Shown piece after piece: positions 9,201 to 20,310 of a stretch of DNA of 64,000 nucleotides. Under the pieces are notes generated by a model. It saw nothing but the letters and a program-made list of their open reading frames with translations, ran no database searches and was not told the DNA's origin. The stretch comes from Craterostigma plantagineum (lineage: Eukaryota; Streptophyta; Magnoliopsida; Lamiales; Linderniaceae): the NCBI GenBank assembly GCA_027422505.1, contig JAPQWV010000050.1, forward strand, positions 3,410,001-3,474,000. The letters are read 5' to 3'. The translations under genes were made by a program, and so were the position numbers. Positions within the stretch are counted from its first letter, which is position 1; every line of letters begins with the position of its first letter.

Positions 9201-11820
9201 AGACGCAGGGATGATCTATCCCATTTCAGACAGCGCATGGGTCAGCCCGGTCCAAGTAGTCCCAAAAAAGGGAGGCATGACGGTCGTCACCAATGACAAG
9301 AACGAGCTGATTCCGACGAGGACGGTGACTGGATGGCGCGTCTGCATTGACTACAGAAAGTTGAACGATGCGACGAGAAAGGATCATTTTCCTTTACCGT
9401 TTATTGATCAGATGTTAGAAAAACTCGCCGGTCATTCATTTTATTGTTTCCTTGATGGTTTGTCAGGTTATCTGCAGATCCCCATAGCACCCGAGGACCA
9501 GGAAAAGACGACGTTTACGTGCCCGTTCGGAACGTTCGCATACCGAAGGATGCCATTTGGCTTATGCAATGCCCCAGCCACCTTCCAGCGATGCATGATG
9601 GCCATATTCGACGAACTGGTAGGTGAGGTAATGGAGGTATTTATGGACGACTTTTCTGTGTTCGGTTCCTCATTTGATGCATGTTTGTCAAATCTGAAAC
9701 TCGTACTCACACGATGCGAGGAAACTAACTTGGCACTTAATTGGGAAAAGTGTCACTTCATGGTTCGAGAGGGTATAGTTCTCGGTCATAAGATTTCCTC
9801 TAAAGGAATCGAAGTGGACCGAGCTAAGTTAGAAACTATAGAAAAGTTACCCGTTCCCTCGAATGTGAAGTCAATTAGGAGTTTTCTAGGTCATGCTGGT
9901 TTTTATCGTCGATTTATTAAGGATTTTTCTAAAATTGCACGACCTATGACTAGACTACTCGAAAAAGATGCTCCATTTGACTTTAATAATGAGTGCTTGC
10001 ATGCGTTTAATTTACTGAAAGAGCGACTTATCACAGCACCTATTATGGTCGCCCCTGACTGGGGGCTGCCCTTTGAATTAATGTGCGATGCTAGTGACTA
10101 TGCAGTTGGGGCCGTGCTAGGGCAGCGTAAGGACAACCATTTCAGGCCGATATATTACGCGAGTAAAACGCTGGATACAGCCCAAGCCAATTACACGACC
10201 ACCGAAAAGGAGCTGTTGGCCGTCGTGTTTGCTTTCGACAAGTTCAGGTCATATCTTATCCTATCCAAAGTTATTGTTTTTACTGACCATTCTGCTCTTA
10301 AGTACTTGTTAGCAAAGCCCGATGCCAAGCCACGGCTAATCAGATGGATCCTACTACTGCAAGAGTTCGATATTGAGATTCGAGATAAGAAAGGTGCGGA
10401 GAACCTAGCGGCGGATCACCTCTCTCGACTGGAGGAGTCCGAAATATACCACAAGGACGGAAGGCCGATACAAGATAGGTTCCCAGACGAGCATCTTTAC
10501 TCGATACAGGTGGTAAGTGACGACACTCCCTGGTTTGCAGATTACGCTAACTATCTTGTTGCGAGGGTCCTACCAAAGGAGTACACCAGTCAGCAAAAGA
10601 AGAAATTCTTTTCTGATTTGAGGTACTACTTTTGGGAAGACCCATATCTTTTCAGGCGATGTGCAGACCAGGTGATACGACGATGCGTTGCCGCTCCAGA
10701 GACGACACAAATCCTGAGGCACTGCCACAATGGACCGACCGGAGGGCACTATGCAGCCAACAGAACCGCCCAGAAGGTGTTGGAAAGCGGATTCTACTGG
10801 CCCACGATATTCAAGGACGCCCAAAGGTACGTTGACACTTGTGATCAGTGTCAGCGCGCAGGTAATATATCGAGACGCGATGAAATGCCCCAAAACTTTA
10901 TTTTGGTATGTGAGATTTTTGACGTTTGGGGTATAGATTTCATGGGCCCATTTCCCAGTTCGTATAATAATAAGTACGTTCTGGTTGCTGTAGACTATGT
11001 GTCTAAGTGGGCCGAGGCGCAGGCTTTACCCACGAACGATGCTAGGGTTGTTGTTCGATTTTTACGAACACTGTTTTCACGATTTGGGGCACCTAGATGC
11101 ATCATTAGTGATAGAGGCACCCATTTCTGTAACACCCAATTTGCACGTACCTTAGATCGTTATGGTGTTAGGCACAGCCTGTCCACCCCTTATCACCCTC
11201 AGGCTAGCGGTCAGGTAGAAGTCGTGAACCGCGAGTTAAAACGTATTCTTGAGAAAACTATAGATGGGAACCGTAAGGAGTGGGCTAATAAGCTTAATGA
11301 CGCACTTTGGGCGTATAGGACCGCGTATAAGACACCGATAGGTACTACACCATATAGATTGGTTTACGGGAAGGCATGCCACCTCCCCGTAGAAATAGAA
11401 CATAAAGCCTATTGGGCAATTAAGTCATTGGATATGAATTTGGGGAAAGCCGGTGAAAAGCGGCAGCTCCAAATTAATGAGCTTGACGAGTGGCGTTTAT
11501 CAGCTTATGATAACGCCAGAATGTATAAGGAGCGTTCAAAAGCCTACCATGATAACAAAATTAGGCACAGACAAGAATTTCAAGAAGGGGACCAAGTCCT
11601 CCTCTTTAATTCTCGACTTAGGCTTTTTCCTGGTAAGCTTAGGTCACGTTGGTCAGGACCATTCACTGTTACTCGTGTTTTTTCATACGGTACTGTTGAG
11701 ATTTCAGGTATGGGGCAGGGTACTTTCAAAGTGAACGGGCATCGATTGAAGCATTATCATGGAGGCGAGGAAGATATGAGTGATAAGGAGGTATTATACC
11801 TCGATTTCAAGCCAGCATAA
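6232..11820 (+). CDS. Athila gag-pol polyprotein, intact (1862 aa)
   Basis: Retrotransposon capsid and enzymes in one frame. Gag (about residues 110-290) has the retrotransposon capsid fold, followed by a compact knuckle [13 protein letters not shown] near residue 370. A coiled-coil and charged K/E-rich linker runs to about 620. The aspartic protease has the Athila form ADLGAS near residue 707. Reverse transcriptase has the catalytic FMDD near 1137. RNase H begins at [10 protein letters not shown] near 1284. Integrase has an HHCC zinc domain (about 1497-1540) and the DDE triad: Asp in GIDFMG near 1568, Asp in SDRGT near 1627, Glu in GQVEVVNRE near 1663. No stop or frameshift interrupts it, which fits the near-identical LTRs. 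Gag and pol are fused without a recoding site. The first Met at 6232 follows the leader and leaves a complete gag. Confidence 0.95.
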   Translation: MTRSHPSGPIVEGDPDFERKLRRQLRYNSEGTASNYQEALVSYSEDNSQESAENSRTEASVDGRETEVEMAERRVPVHQDQEEEQSLQDLLKSASLGGTESAIVIPPIENNNFELKHAWLQMIFQTAQFEGNPDDDPYSHLKAFLTVTDTIKINGVPSDAIKLMLFPFSLKYRAKDWLEMLPPRSITTWEELRAAFIGHYFPLTKVLRLKTEISPFHQKDSENLYEVWERYKALLKRCPQHGMSKAAQINRFHEGLNDQTVHMLDGAAGGGLVKLNATDAWNLIEDYSRNSFMRGNTRIKTPGVFGVSEETATNAKFEALQQQIAATNSQLQTVIGALLPKSGQTQPVNAVATTAPTQHTPYIPLCGICGAAHETSECQLGQSLEHVDYMGNYQGGQRSFQPRTHPNLAYGNQNHQGQGPPGFQPRPSGFQNGPPRQYQNAPAGGSDDMREMKDMMKTLLTNFSNTTQAHESRMNKMEEYIEVRAQNTDASIKKLEQQVGQMAKQLAERTQGSLPSYTEPNPKEYCKAVTLRNGRELQEVLPKKKSNDKAGVEVHDEPEVEVGKGDNAEKAEAEKENAEAEKEKVEPQKEKAKEIERPPVKPYQPKIPYPARLKKDKDEAQFGKFMGMCKELHINLPFVEAITQTPSFAKFLKDLLTNRRKLEHVSTVCLRGECSAILQSKIPKKLKDPGSFTIPCLIGDLVVERALADLGASINLMPYSMFKRLGLGEPRPTRMSLQLADRSLKYPRGVIEDVLVKVDKFVIPADFVILDMEEDDNVPLILGRPFLATGETMIDVRNGTLTLTVDGEKVTFNMADSMKKSGEQDDKCYFLDVFEHDFLFSVQGLSQVGEQDMHTLMAIDECGEEVDEPIIAIDESSEEDKEKSSVEEPPVLELKPLPDHLEYAFLSSNGGLPVIISSSLDDGQKGQLLDVLKVHKKALAWKISDIRGISPSYCTHKILMEDDFKPVAQRQRRLNPNMKDVVKKEVIKLLDAGMIYPISDSAWVSPVQVVPKKGGMTVVTNDKNELIPTRTVTGWRVCIDYRKLNDATRKDHFPLPFIDQMLEKLAGHSFYCFLDGLSGYLQIPIAPEDQEKTTFTCPFGTFAYRRMPFGLCNAPATFQRCMMAIFDELVGEVMEVFMDDFSVFGSSFDACLSNLKLVLTRCEETNLALNWEKCHFMVREGIVLGHKISSKGIEVDRAKLETIEKLPVPSNVKSIRSFLGHAGFYRRFIKDFSKIARPMTRLLEKDAPFDFNNECLHAFNLLKERLITAPIMVAPDWGLPFELMCDASDYAVGAVLGQRKDNHFRPIYYASKTLDTAQANYTTTEKELLAVVFAFDKFRSYLILSKVIVFTDHSALKYLLAKPDAKPRLIRWILLLQEFDIEIRDKKGAENLAADHLSRLEESEIYHKDGRPIQDRFPDEHLYSIQVVSDDTPWFADYANYLVARVLPKEYTSQQKKKFFSDLRYYFWEDPYLFRRCADQVIRRCVAAPETTQILRHCHNGPTGGHYAANRTAQKVLESGFYWPTIFKDAQRYVDTCDQCQRAGNISRRDEMPQNFILVCEIFDVWGIDFMGPFPSSYNNKYVLVAVDYVSKWAEAQALPTNDARVVVRFLRTLFSRFGAPRCIISDRGTHFCNTQFARTLDRYGVRHSLSTPYHPQASGQVEVVNRELKRILEKTIDGNRKEWANKLNDALWAYRTAYKTPIGTTPYRLVYGKACHLPVEIEHKAYWAIKSLDMNLGKAGEKRQLQINELDEWRLSAYDNARMYKERSKAYHDNKIRHRQEFQEGDQVLLFNSRLRLFPGKLRSRWSGPFTVTRVFSYGTVEISGMGQGTFKVNGHRLKHYHGGEEDMSDKEVLYLDFKPA

Positions 11821-12214
11821 GAGCCTAGGAAGGACGTCAGGCTGAGACGTTAAAAGAAGCGCTCCTTGGGAGGCAACCCAGGTATTTTTATTTTATGTTT
11901 TATGTAAAAAAAAAAAAAAAATCAAAAATAAAAAAAAATCTATCTAAAACTATATATATATATATATATATTAAATTAAATAAAACAACAACAATAATAA
12001 TAACAATAATATTTTAATTAATAATAAGTTTATTACAAACATTGAAGATGGGTACAACGCAGGGTCTAGAGACGAGATAGGAACGATAGTTTTACTTCAT
12101 AAAAGATGGTTACAATACCATTACAACGTGCGAAAGACCAACACAAAAGCAAATCAAAAACTGCGAATAACATAAAAGACAGAACAATAGTTTATTTTGC
12201 TTCATAAGGGCGGG
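11821..12214. other. Pol-env spacer, proximal part
   Basis: It begins with AGCGCTCCTTGGGAGGCAAC (11858-11877), a segment I recall as conserved just after pol in Athila/Tat elements. A-rich runs and a (TA)n tract (about 11950-11971) follow. On the minus strand it holds AATAAA at 12191-12196 and 12029-12034, downstream of the antisense ORF. Confidence 0.6.
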
Positions 12215-12379
12215 TTACACACAAGTGCACCTTGTGATAACCCAACACACGAACGCAAGTAAAACTCCAAACAAGCCCAAAAGAAGAGCAAGGTAGAGTG
12301 ATACCATATCTAAATTACGACGAATCCTTGCATACTCCTCACTCTCATCCTCACGACCTTGCTGGTGTCCCCAATTCAT
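12215..12379 (-). CDS. Antisense mini-ORF: 54-residue putative single-pass membrane peptide inside the Athila element
   Basis: Read on the minus strand from ATG 12379-12377 to TAA 12217-12215, it gives a 54-residue peptide. The N-terminal half is hydrophilic and charged (EDESEEYARIRR). A hydrophobic stretch of about 23 residues (starting SLYLALLLGLFGVLLAF, then VCWVI) fits one transmembrane helix, and a short Cys-containing tail follows. A good plant TATA box (TATAAATA, plus-strand 12471-12478) lies 92 bp upstream of the ATG, and AATAAA signals occur 18 nt and about 180 nt after the stop, so the unit looks like a complete small gene. Antisense extra ORFs are known in some Tat-lineage Gypsy elements; I do not recognise this one. 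Expression is unproven. Confidence 0.45.
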   Translation of the reverse strand: MNWGHQQGREDESEEYARIRRNLDMVSLYLALLLGLFGVLLAFVCWVITRCTCV

Positions 12380-12470
12380 AGTGATTAGCTAACTCTGAAT
12401 ATCGAAAATAAGATTGTTAAAGACGTGAGATTTATGGTAGATGATGATATTGTGTTGTTCCACCAATGTT

Positions 12471-12478
12471 TATTTATA
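12471..12478 (-). promoter_or_regulatory. TATA box of the antisense mini-gene
   Basis: CCTATAAATAAAC on the minus strand is a strong TATA match. The predicted start would be near 12445, giving a 5' leader of about 65 nt to the ATG at 12379. The palindrome array begins about 240 bp upstream. Confidence 0.45.
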
Positions 12479-12720
12479 GGCACAAGTGGCACAAAAATAT
12501 CATTATCATACCCGGCAATCCATTAAATGATACAGACGAATTTTTGACTTGGGAGATTTGACGCCGCGTGAGAAAGTGATATTTCTCTTGTCGATTACAA
12601 GATTTTTCCTCGCGCAAATCGTCCTCGAAAAAATTCGTCGATTGCGTGTCAATCATAGTTAAAATATATATTAAATAATAAGTAAAAAAAAAAAAACAAA
12701 AAAAGGGAGAAAATCAGAGT

Positions 12721-13129
12721 TCACGGCCTGTAGCCTCATCACTCACGGCCGTGGACATGAAAACAATGGCCACTGCCGCGATTCACGGCCATTTGCGTAA
12801 CCATTCACGGCCGTGAGTGGTTGAACAACAAATCCATTCGCGCACTGCCTCAAGTCACGGCCAGAAGGTTAATTCTCACGGCCGTGACACTTACGGAAAA
12901 AAAAAAAATAAAAAAATAAAAATAAAAATATATATATAAATAAATAATAAAAAAAAAAAAGATGGCGTCACGGCCTGTTTCGCGTGAGTCACGGCCGTGA
13001 CTGTGACGGGCTAAACCCACTGCCCGGTATCACGGCCAATGACTCCAACAGTCACGGCCGTGACGCAACGCGTATGTGCACACTGTCCGTATTCACGGCT
13101 TGTGAATTGTCATTCACGGCCGTGAAGGT
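12721..13129 (-). repeat. Internal palindrome array, inverted relative to the LTR array
   Basis: Six units have a half-site CACGGCC (CACGGC in the last) followed about 18 bp later by TCACGGCCGTGA. That is the reverse complement of the LTR unit order. One unit has TCACGGCCGTGG. A/T-rich tracts (12897-12960) split the array after unit three. It lies between the antisense mini-gene and the env-like gene, upstream of the first in the same relative orientation as the LTR array to the LTR promoter. Confidence 0.8.
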
Positions 13130-13921
13130 CACGATTTTCACCTATTAACACCATTCCGTCACTATTCATCTTCTTCACTTCCAAATCAACACAATATCGA
13201 AAATTCTTCATCTCTTTCACTCCAAAATCACCTCATTTCCGGCCATTTCAACCGCTCGAATTCCCGGCGATCCTTCACAAATCATTTCGCATCTAATTCA
13301 ACGGGCTAAATCAACAAGGTATATGTTTTTGTCTCCAAAACTCTTTCTCTGCGAAATTTGGGGAATCTTCGAAGGTGTGATCGATTTTTCATGTTTACAT
13401 TGCTCTCTCATTACTAGTTTTATGCTTTAAACGCGTTGGGATTGACAGATTTGTCGTTTTTGTTCGATTAATTTCGTGTTTGGGTGAGGAACCCTAATTT
13501 TACAACTTGGGGCTTTTCGAATTTAGGCCAATTTGTTGTGTGTCTTGCTCGTTGTAGTTAAATCTATGCTATAAACACGATGGGTTTGCTCAATTGGTTC
13601 AATTCGTCCGTCAATTTTCAATTTGAAGACCATAAATCCTAATTGAATAATTTGGGGATTTTTGAAAATTGTTGACGAAATTGGTTGCGTTCGTATTTCA
13701 TTAGCATCGTTTCATCGTTTGAAGCCGTGGAATGTGCTTGGTTGATCAATTATTGCAATTAGAAGTAGTATTTTAGTACGTCTATTATGTGTTCGACAAA
13801 ATGCCGCTTTGAATGTTTATATGTTCTTGCTTTGGAATTGTGAATTTTGTCGCTACGTTGGTCGAGTCGAGCTGTATTGATTATATTCTTCTCCCAACTC
13901 ACATTTGGACTTTTAGGTACT
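13130..13921 (+). other. Putative 5' leader and leader intron of the env-like gene
   Basis: C/T-rich, leader-like sequence runs from about 13140 to 13318. A GTATATG donor at 13319 and a pyrimidine-rich TTTTAG acceptor ending at 13916, five bases before the ATG at 13922, frame a T-rich, intron-like stretch of 598 bp. This would give a spliced env-like message. The donor and acceptor are read from consensus only. Confidence 0.4.
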
Positions 13922-15234
13922 ATGGGTCGAAGCCGCGCATCTGGCTCATCGAGTCGTCCACGTCGGGGCCAAAACACGCCGTCACTACTAGAGGCTATGG
14001 GGCAGTTTGACGATGAGACACACCAGGCCCGTTACAACAGACTAAAGAACACGGAGTTCATCCCGACCGACCAAATTGATCACGACACGCTGGAAAAATA
14101 CAACATTGACCAGCAGGTGGCCGGCTACCTGTCACTGAGTGGGTGGCTAGATTTCTTCCACATCGACGAGCCGGGATATAAAGAGCTGACCCTGGAGTTC
14201 CTGTCCACCTTCGCCCACGAAGAATTCGGCCAGAACAAGATTACCTTTCGGGCGTTTAACACCGAGGAGGTGGTTACTATTAAGGACTTCTGCCGTGCAA
14301 TTGGGACACCAGAGCTACCTTACGGGCACCAAGGGCTACAAGACTTATATTACAAGAATTATCTGGAAAACCCGGACGCCCGACAGGCCGGTTGGGCAGA
14401 GATTACGAGACCCGGCGAGCCCCCCTTCAGCGTCAAACGTCGAAGGCCTCGTCGCTCAGGAGCCCCGGCCTGCGATATATCCACCGGCTCCTGACGACTT
14501 CGCTCACACCAAGGGGCGATTCACACGGCGCGATAGGCCTTCGCGACCTCTTCTATTTACTCAAGATGCAGCGCGGGGAACACGTGCACCTAGGAATGGC
14601 CCTGAAGCACGCCTTCGCGGCCCAAGCAGATGTTCGTAGCCATGGGAAGATCGCAGTAGTGCCGTTCATTACTAGGGTCATCAAAGGCCTTGACCTGTGG
14701 CCAGCAAATCCACCGGAGATGGAGATTGTGGGCGGGCGTAATCCGGTCAACGAGGATATGATGGTGAAGATGAAGATGTTGATCAAAGCGCCGAACTGGT
14801 CCCGCTCAAACAAGATTTACGTCTGGCACGAGGTCTATCGTGGGCAGACGGACCTGGGCGAAGAATTCCCTGAGCCACTACAAATTGAGGGTGTGGGACC
14901 AGATCCGGTTCACTCAGACACTGTCGGACCTTCCCATTCCTCCGGCTTTCACGAGGGCGAGTCATCAGGTGTCGGTCATTACGCGTCAGTCGCCGACTTT
15001 CAATCATTGCGCCAAGAAATGCTACGCTACAACGAGGATGCCATTCGACGCGATGAGGAGACACGACGGCGCCAGGAAGAGTATGAGCGTCGAAACGAGG
15101 AAGCTCACCGACGCTACCGCGAGGAGCAACAGCGCTATGAGCAGGCCCTTAAAGCCATGGACGACGCGGTCAGGCGATCGCAGGAGTCACTGGCATTCCT
15201 TCGCCCTCGGCAACCCTCACCACCACCACCTTAG
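13922..15234 (+). pseudogene. Athila env-like ORF (Athila ORF1 family), one frameshift
   Basis: This accessory ORF lies downstream of pol. It is often called env-like in Athila elements, but its function is unknown. It opens at ATG 13922 and contains LTLEFLSTFAHEEF and ITFRAFNTEE, typical of the Athila ORF1 family. The first frame closes at 14494. The family match continues in another frame from about 14430 (LRYIHRLLTTSL and so on) to TAG at 15234. The shift is most simply an indel in the six-C run at 14420-14425. The C-terminal part is a long charged, predicted coiled coil rich in R/E/Q, ending in a Pro-rich tail. I see no clear transmembrane segment in this frame, unlike a true envelope glycoprotein. 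Confidence 0.75.
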
Positions 15235-16896
15235 TTCCAACTGCAGTTGGGATTTTTCTTTTGTAAAACACTTTGTGTGTTTGGTCTAGTCATCCAGACA
15301 CTTTTGATGATTATGACTCGTTTTGCTGTTTACTTCTTATTTCCATCGTGCGTTTAATTTTCTTTTCAGTGTTTTCAGGAAACGTGTCACAATTTACGCC
15401 ACTACAACCCAAAATTTTCACAATCAGTGAAGCAATCATATTCAAACTATATCAAATGATGGAGGCAGGGCCACGCCAATTTTTCAGGGGAGTCACGTTC
15501 TTTTCAATTTCTTTTACCTTCCTGTATTTATTTTACACGTTGAGGACAACGTGAATCTTAAGTGTGGGGAGGGGGAATTGTGTTGGGAATTTTGTTGAAA
15601 AGTTACGTGAAAAATTTTTTTTTTAGGTGCTGTGGTTATTAAATCTATAAAAGTCTGGCATGATTGTTTGCGTTCATCTCAATGTGGATTGCATATTAGG
15701 GAGTCTAGTGAGCGATAAAGACACGCATCAGTGATTTAATCTTTTCAGCATGAATAGATATAGTGCTACTTTGAGAGATTCACACACATAACCCATGTTC
15801 CGTTGTGAGAGTTTGAGCTGACGAGCTTTTGCTCATTTTTCTTGGTTGTGTGAGTAGTGCATAATTTACGTCTCGCTAGAACTTGCTTGTTTGATACGCA
15901 TTGAAATTGCTTATAGTATGTTTTGTATGAATATGACGAAGGCATTAGGAAATAAGTCCACGGCCAAAGTTTCCAACCACGACTGATCACCGTAGTTAGC
16001 CACTTTGAGCCTAAGCCTATTTATTTCTTACACTTCGTATATCATAAGCCACTAACCTAAATCAGCCTCCAGAGATCATCTGAACCCGAGTTAAGCAGAA
16101 GTGAAAGTCGAAATGTCAAAGTCGAAAAGCGTAGTCGGATGACGTCTCAAGACCACGTCAAAAGCAGTCAAGAAACCCCTCTTCAATGGCGTAAGGGCAG
16201 CACACCGCAATGCGAAAGGTTATTAATAAAAAAAAAAAAAAAAAGAAATTGTGTGGTTGCTGGGAAACTGAAGCAAGAAGAGGATGAACTGTTGCGAAAA
16301 GAAAGAAAGAACCTTTCCTTCGATAATCTTCCAGTCTCGTGAATTCCACATCATCTTTCATTTCGAGACTTGGGAGAAGAAAGGCTTAGTGGAGCGCAGC
16401 AGAAATAAGAGGAATATGAAGACGGCGTAACTAAAAAGGCTAATTCTTGGCGCGCTTTAGACAATGACATGAAGACCGACACGACTGCTACTCATATGTG
16501 ATCCCACTACCACCTCATTACTATCTGAACCCATTTAACCTGAAAAGACCTTCTGATTCATGCTAACTGCTTTAAGTTGTAGACGTGCGATTGACTAGCA
16601 AGCATATGGTAGAGACTAGATTATTGCATGAATTGAGCGATTCACAGATTTATTAGCCTATAAACTGAGTGATTTGAGTGAATCCCTGTGAGGTGTGGAT
16701 CTCGATTAGTAGTGCTAATGAAATTCGTGTCGATTAGTGCTGATTATTGTTGCAGTGTCTATAATTGCTTGCTTAATTCCTATTTGTGTTTTCCATCTGC
16801 GTTGGTGAAATGTGAATGGTCGTGCCATTATCTTGATAACATTTTCTTGCTTTTAATTTGCTTGAGGACAAGCAAAAGCTTAAGTGTGGGGAGGTT
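15235..16896 (+). other. Athila 3' untranslated internal region with two PPT-like sequences
   Basis: No ORF of note. The block TTGAGGACAA, then CTTAAGTGTGGGGAGG about 8 bp later, occurs near 15538-15572 and again near 16860-16894, 1.3 kb apart. The second copy abuts the 3' LTR and must be the active polypurine tract. The first may be a relic of an older LTR junction or a second (central) PPT. Confidence 0.65.
16883..16896 (+). other. Polypurine tract
   Basis: AGTGTGGGGAGGTT lies immediately before the TGATAAACG start of the 3' LTR, as needed for plus-strand priming. Confidence 0.75.
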
Positions 16897-18561
16897 TGAT
16901 AAACGTATTTTAATACGTTTATTGTTATGTTTATTTGGGTTATAATAGGAAAGTTTTGATCATTCTATGCATTTATTGGCTCTATTTACACCCATTTAAA
17001 TATTGTAGGACCTTCGAATGATTATCGAGCAAAGAGAAACGAAAACGAGGCGAAAACGACGCGAAAATGGCAAAGCATGAAGCTGCTAGTCAACAGTCAC
17101 GGCCGTGACCGATTATGCCATAGGCCGTGAATCTCGGCAGTGTGCTAAGATGAGAAGACCCTTACCCAGTCACGGCCGTGAACCTTTGAGTGAGTGGCCG
17201 TGAATCTCGACAACAAGTTCGCTGGCCAGAGTCACGGCCGTGAGCTCCACTGTATGAAGCCGTGAATCTCGGCAGTAGCTCAAGAACTTAATGTCACGGC
17301 CGTGAACTCTTATGTAAGAGGCCGTGAACCTGGACAGAGAGCGAAGTTTGAGAAAACCTCCTGAGTCACGGCCGTGAGTCAAGATGCACGTGGCCGTGAC
17401 TCTATCCGGGAAGTCAATATTTAGGGTTTAAGCCGTCGTCACGGCCGTGAATCATGTTGCACGAGGCCGTGACTTATACCAGAAAGTCAAGAAATAGTTT
17501 TTTTAGCCGCCGTCACGGCCGTGAAGGCCCGATAAGAGGCCGTGAACGTGCCTAATTTCAGGGTTTTAGCCCATTTTCGAAGCATAAAAGGGGGGCTGGC
17601 CTTAGAACTCAAGGGGAACCTCATAGGGACGAAAACTTAGAGCAAAGAAGAGAAGGAAGAACACTAGAAGTAGTCCCGTGATTCGGAGAAGCTCAAGGAA
17701 CGATCCAACAACGAAGCTACGCTCATACGATCGAGGAACGAGAGCTCCACCTCGGAAACGCCATATTCACTTCTTAGGGAAGTTTTTATGAGTTCTCTAT
17801 CCTCGTTTCCTTAAATCTCGTTGTTGTAACGTTCAATATGAGTAGCTAATCCTCTTGTGTGTTTGGGAATAGATGAACGTTGGGTTATGTCGTAGTTAAG
17901 GCGTAGGATAATCGTGAACACGTGTATTCGACTATTTATCGATCTATGATATTGTTTCTTCGTATCAATATGTCTATGTGTTGATATGAATGTGTGGTAT
18001 ATCGTTTAGGGCGACAGCTAAATAACGATTAGGCCATTCATAGACGTTAGGATTCGAGTATAGGGCGACAGCAAATACTCGATCCTCGCCATCTAGTAAT
18101 CGCTAAATTTAGATTCCCACGAACGTTTAGGGCGACAGCAAATCCGTGAGTGGGTAGGAAATTACTGCGATTTAGTCGATTTTCACGTAGGAACGATATT
18201 CCGTAGCTTTGGCGACAGCACCTAGCGGGATTCGAATTCCCGAACACATATTTGTCATCTTAAGTCACTTTTATTACTTCTAGTTGTGTTCCTTAGTTTT
18301 CCGATCTTTAAGTTGTTCTGTTAAGTTAGTTCGTAGTATAAACAAATCCTACTCTTTTATTTAGGCTAAATATCGATTCGATAGGTTAATACTAGTACTC
18401 ATTTTATTCCTCGTGTTCGATACTCGGATATTCACTATAGCTATATTACAAACGATAGGTACACTGCCTATCGCGCGTGATTCTAGTTATAATATATTCG
18501 TTTTAATTATTACTTGACGTACTCGCACGATCTTTTATTTAAACACACACGCACGCGATCA
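16897..18561 (+). repeat. 3' LTR of the Athila element
   Basis: 1665 bp and nearly identical to the 5' LTR. The differences I could see are T/C and A/G transitions in the first 250 bp, a missing C in a CCC run, and an A/G change about 80 bp further on. It is followed by TGAAT, the second target duplication. Confidence 0.93.
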
Positions 18562-18566
18562 TGAAT

Positions 18567-19690
18567 ATAACGCTTAGTTCATTGTGTTGGTATATTTTAT
18601 GATTTCAGTCTGAAAACCACTTCTTATGGTAATTATACCACTTTAGTTTTTTTGGTACCGCATCTTGTAAAATTAATACCAATTGAGAATAACTAATATC
18701 TCGTACCAGTTCGCATAACGCTTCTTATCATTTCCATACCACTTTACGCGTAAAGAATACCTCTATATGCTGTTTCAGTACCACATATCATAATATCTAT
18801 ACCAGATGATAATAAGTAATATCTCGACCCAGATCGATGTTATACCACTTTACGGCTCCACTATACCAATTTATGCTTTTCTGGTACCGCATCTTATAAA
18901 ACTGATACCAGGTGAGAATCATTGTTATAAGAAAAGGTTCTCTATTGATTCTGTACCTATGGGTCGTACCAGTTCGCATAACGCTTCTTATCGTTTCCAT
19001 ACCACTTTACGCGTAAAGCATACCTCTATATGCTGTTTCAGTACCACTTATCATAAAATCTATACCAGATGATAATAAGTAATATCTCTTACGAGATCGA
19101 TGTTATACCACTTTACTCCTCCTCTATACCAATTTATGCTTTTCTGGTACCTCATCTTATAAAACTAAGTATACCTTTTCATGCTGTTTCAGTACCAAAT
19201 ATCATAAAAGCTATACCAGATGATAATAAGTAATATCTCGTACCAGTTCGATGTTATACCACTTTACGCATAAATCGTACCTCTTTATGCTATTTCGGTA
19301 CCAAATATCGTAAAATCTATACCAGATGTAATAAGTAATATCTCGTACGAGATCGATGATATACCACTTTACGCCTACTATATACCAATTTATGCTTTTC
19401 TGGTACCGCATCTTATAAAACTGATACCAGATGAGAATGAGTAGTATCTCGAATACCGGTTCGAGTAACGCTTCTTATCGTTGATATACCACTTTAGGCC
19501 TCTAATTACCACTATACGTTGTTTTAGTACCTCATCATATAAAATTATTAACAAAGTAGAATAACTATTATCTCGTACCAGTTCGAGTAACGATTCTTAT
19601 CATAACCATACCACTTTACGCATATACTGTACTAGTTATTGTGGTTTTCATACCACTTTAAGACTTTCTCATACCACATAACGAACACTT
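18567..19690. repeat. 21-bp phased TACC array, right arm of the MULE
   Basis: A long run of TACC cores, many at exactly 21 bp: for example 18737, 18758, 18779, 18800 and 18843, 18864, 18885, 18906. Occasional spacings of 16, 20, 27 or 33 bp interrupt it. Larger duplicated blocks (TAAGTAATATCTCGTACCAG, ACGCTTCTTATCGTT) recur through it. The core is on the same strand as in the left arm, so the arms are not simple inverted repeats. Confidence 0.8.
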
Positions 19691-20310
19691 GTTTTAAACG
19701 ATTTTTTTTCTGCCGATTTCACTTTCAGTTCCTTAATCTTCAGTGACGAACGATTGAGTCACCTCTATGGCGCCACTTAATTTTCAAGCTATGGGTCTCT
19801 CCAATTTATGCATATTAGCTTTAATTTCGACCAAAAACATGCTCGATTTATCTTAGTTGCGAAATAAATTTCTAGAAATTATTCCTCACAAATCTTAAAT
19901 CTGAAGACGTAAATATCATTGACATCATCGAGTGCACATCAGACTTGATTTTGTGCCCAGTATGGTCGAAAGTTTACGGCAAATCGATCGTTCAAAGAGT
20001 TTTTTTCGATTGATAACACTTGAATAACATATTGTAACACAATATAGCGATATCATACCTCTTTATATTAGACCAACAAAGGGCATTTTTGTCACTTCAG
20101 TGATTGTGTCCTTTACGATGAATTTAATTTAATGTGGGTCCTTAAACCTATACTTTATGGGAGGAGGGCCTGAACTCGACTCCAAAGTTTCGATGGGGAC
20201 TGAAATAGAAAGCCCCCTTTTTATTATCATAATTTGGGAATGGACTTTTGAAATTCACCCAGTTAAGTTCATTTATAGTTCAGGACCTTGTTAGAATTAG
20301 TGTTTTTCAG
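19691..20310. other. MULE right-arm spacer
   Basis: Low-complexity and AT-rich with no gene seen. It separates the two right-arm TACC arrays. Confidence 0.45.

Larger units (their letters stand above)
4359..18561 (+). mobile_element. Complete Athila-type Ty3/Gypsy LTR retrotransposon (14.2 kb) inserted in the MULE
   Basis: The element is bounded by TG...CA LTRs (4359-6024 and 16897-18561) and a 5-bp target duplication TGAAT at 4354-4358 and 18562-18566. Its primer site matches tRNA-Asp, it has one uninterrupted gag-pol, and an Athila ORF1-family env-like reading frame follows pol. There is no chromodomain. Comparing the LTRs by eye gives three substitutions and one 1-bp indel in about 1665 bp, so the insertion is recent. 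Beyond the standard genes it carries a 2-kb pol-env spacer with an antisense mini-gene and a palindrome array, and a 1.6-kb 3' region with a second PPT-like sequence. Lineage assignment rests on the Asp PBS, the DLGA protease and the env-like gene. Confidence 0.95.

Noticed and set aside
12474..12656. Minus-strand 60-codon ORF upstream of the antisense mini-gene
   Set aside because: It overlaps the TATA box of the mini-gene, has no hydrophobic or family feature, and looks like leader or spacer.
12721..13129. CRISPR-like regular spacing of a palindromic repeat
   Set aside because: The window is eukaryotic and sits in a retrotransposon; spacers are related and no cas genes exist.
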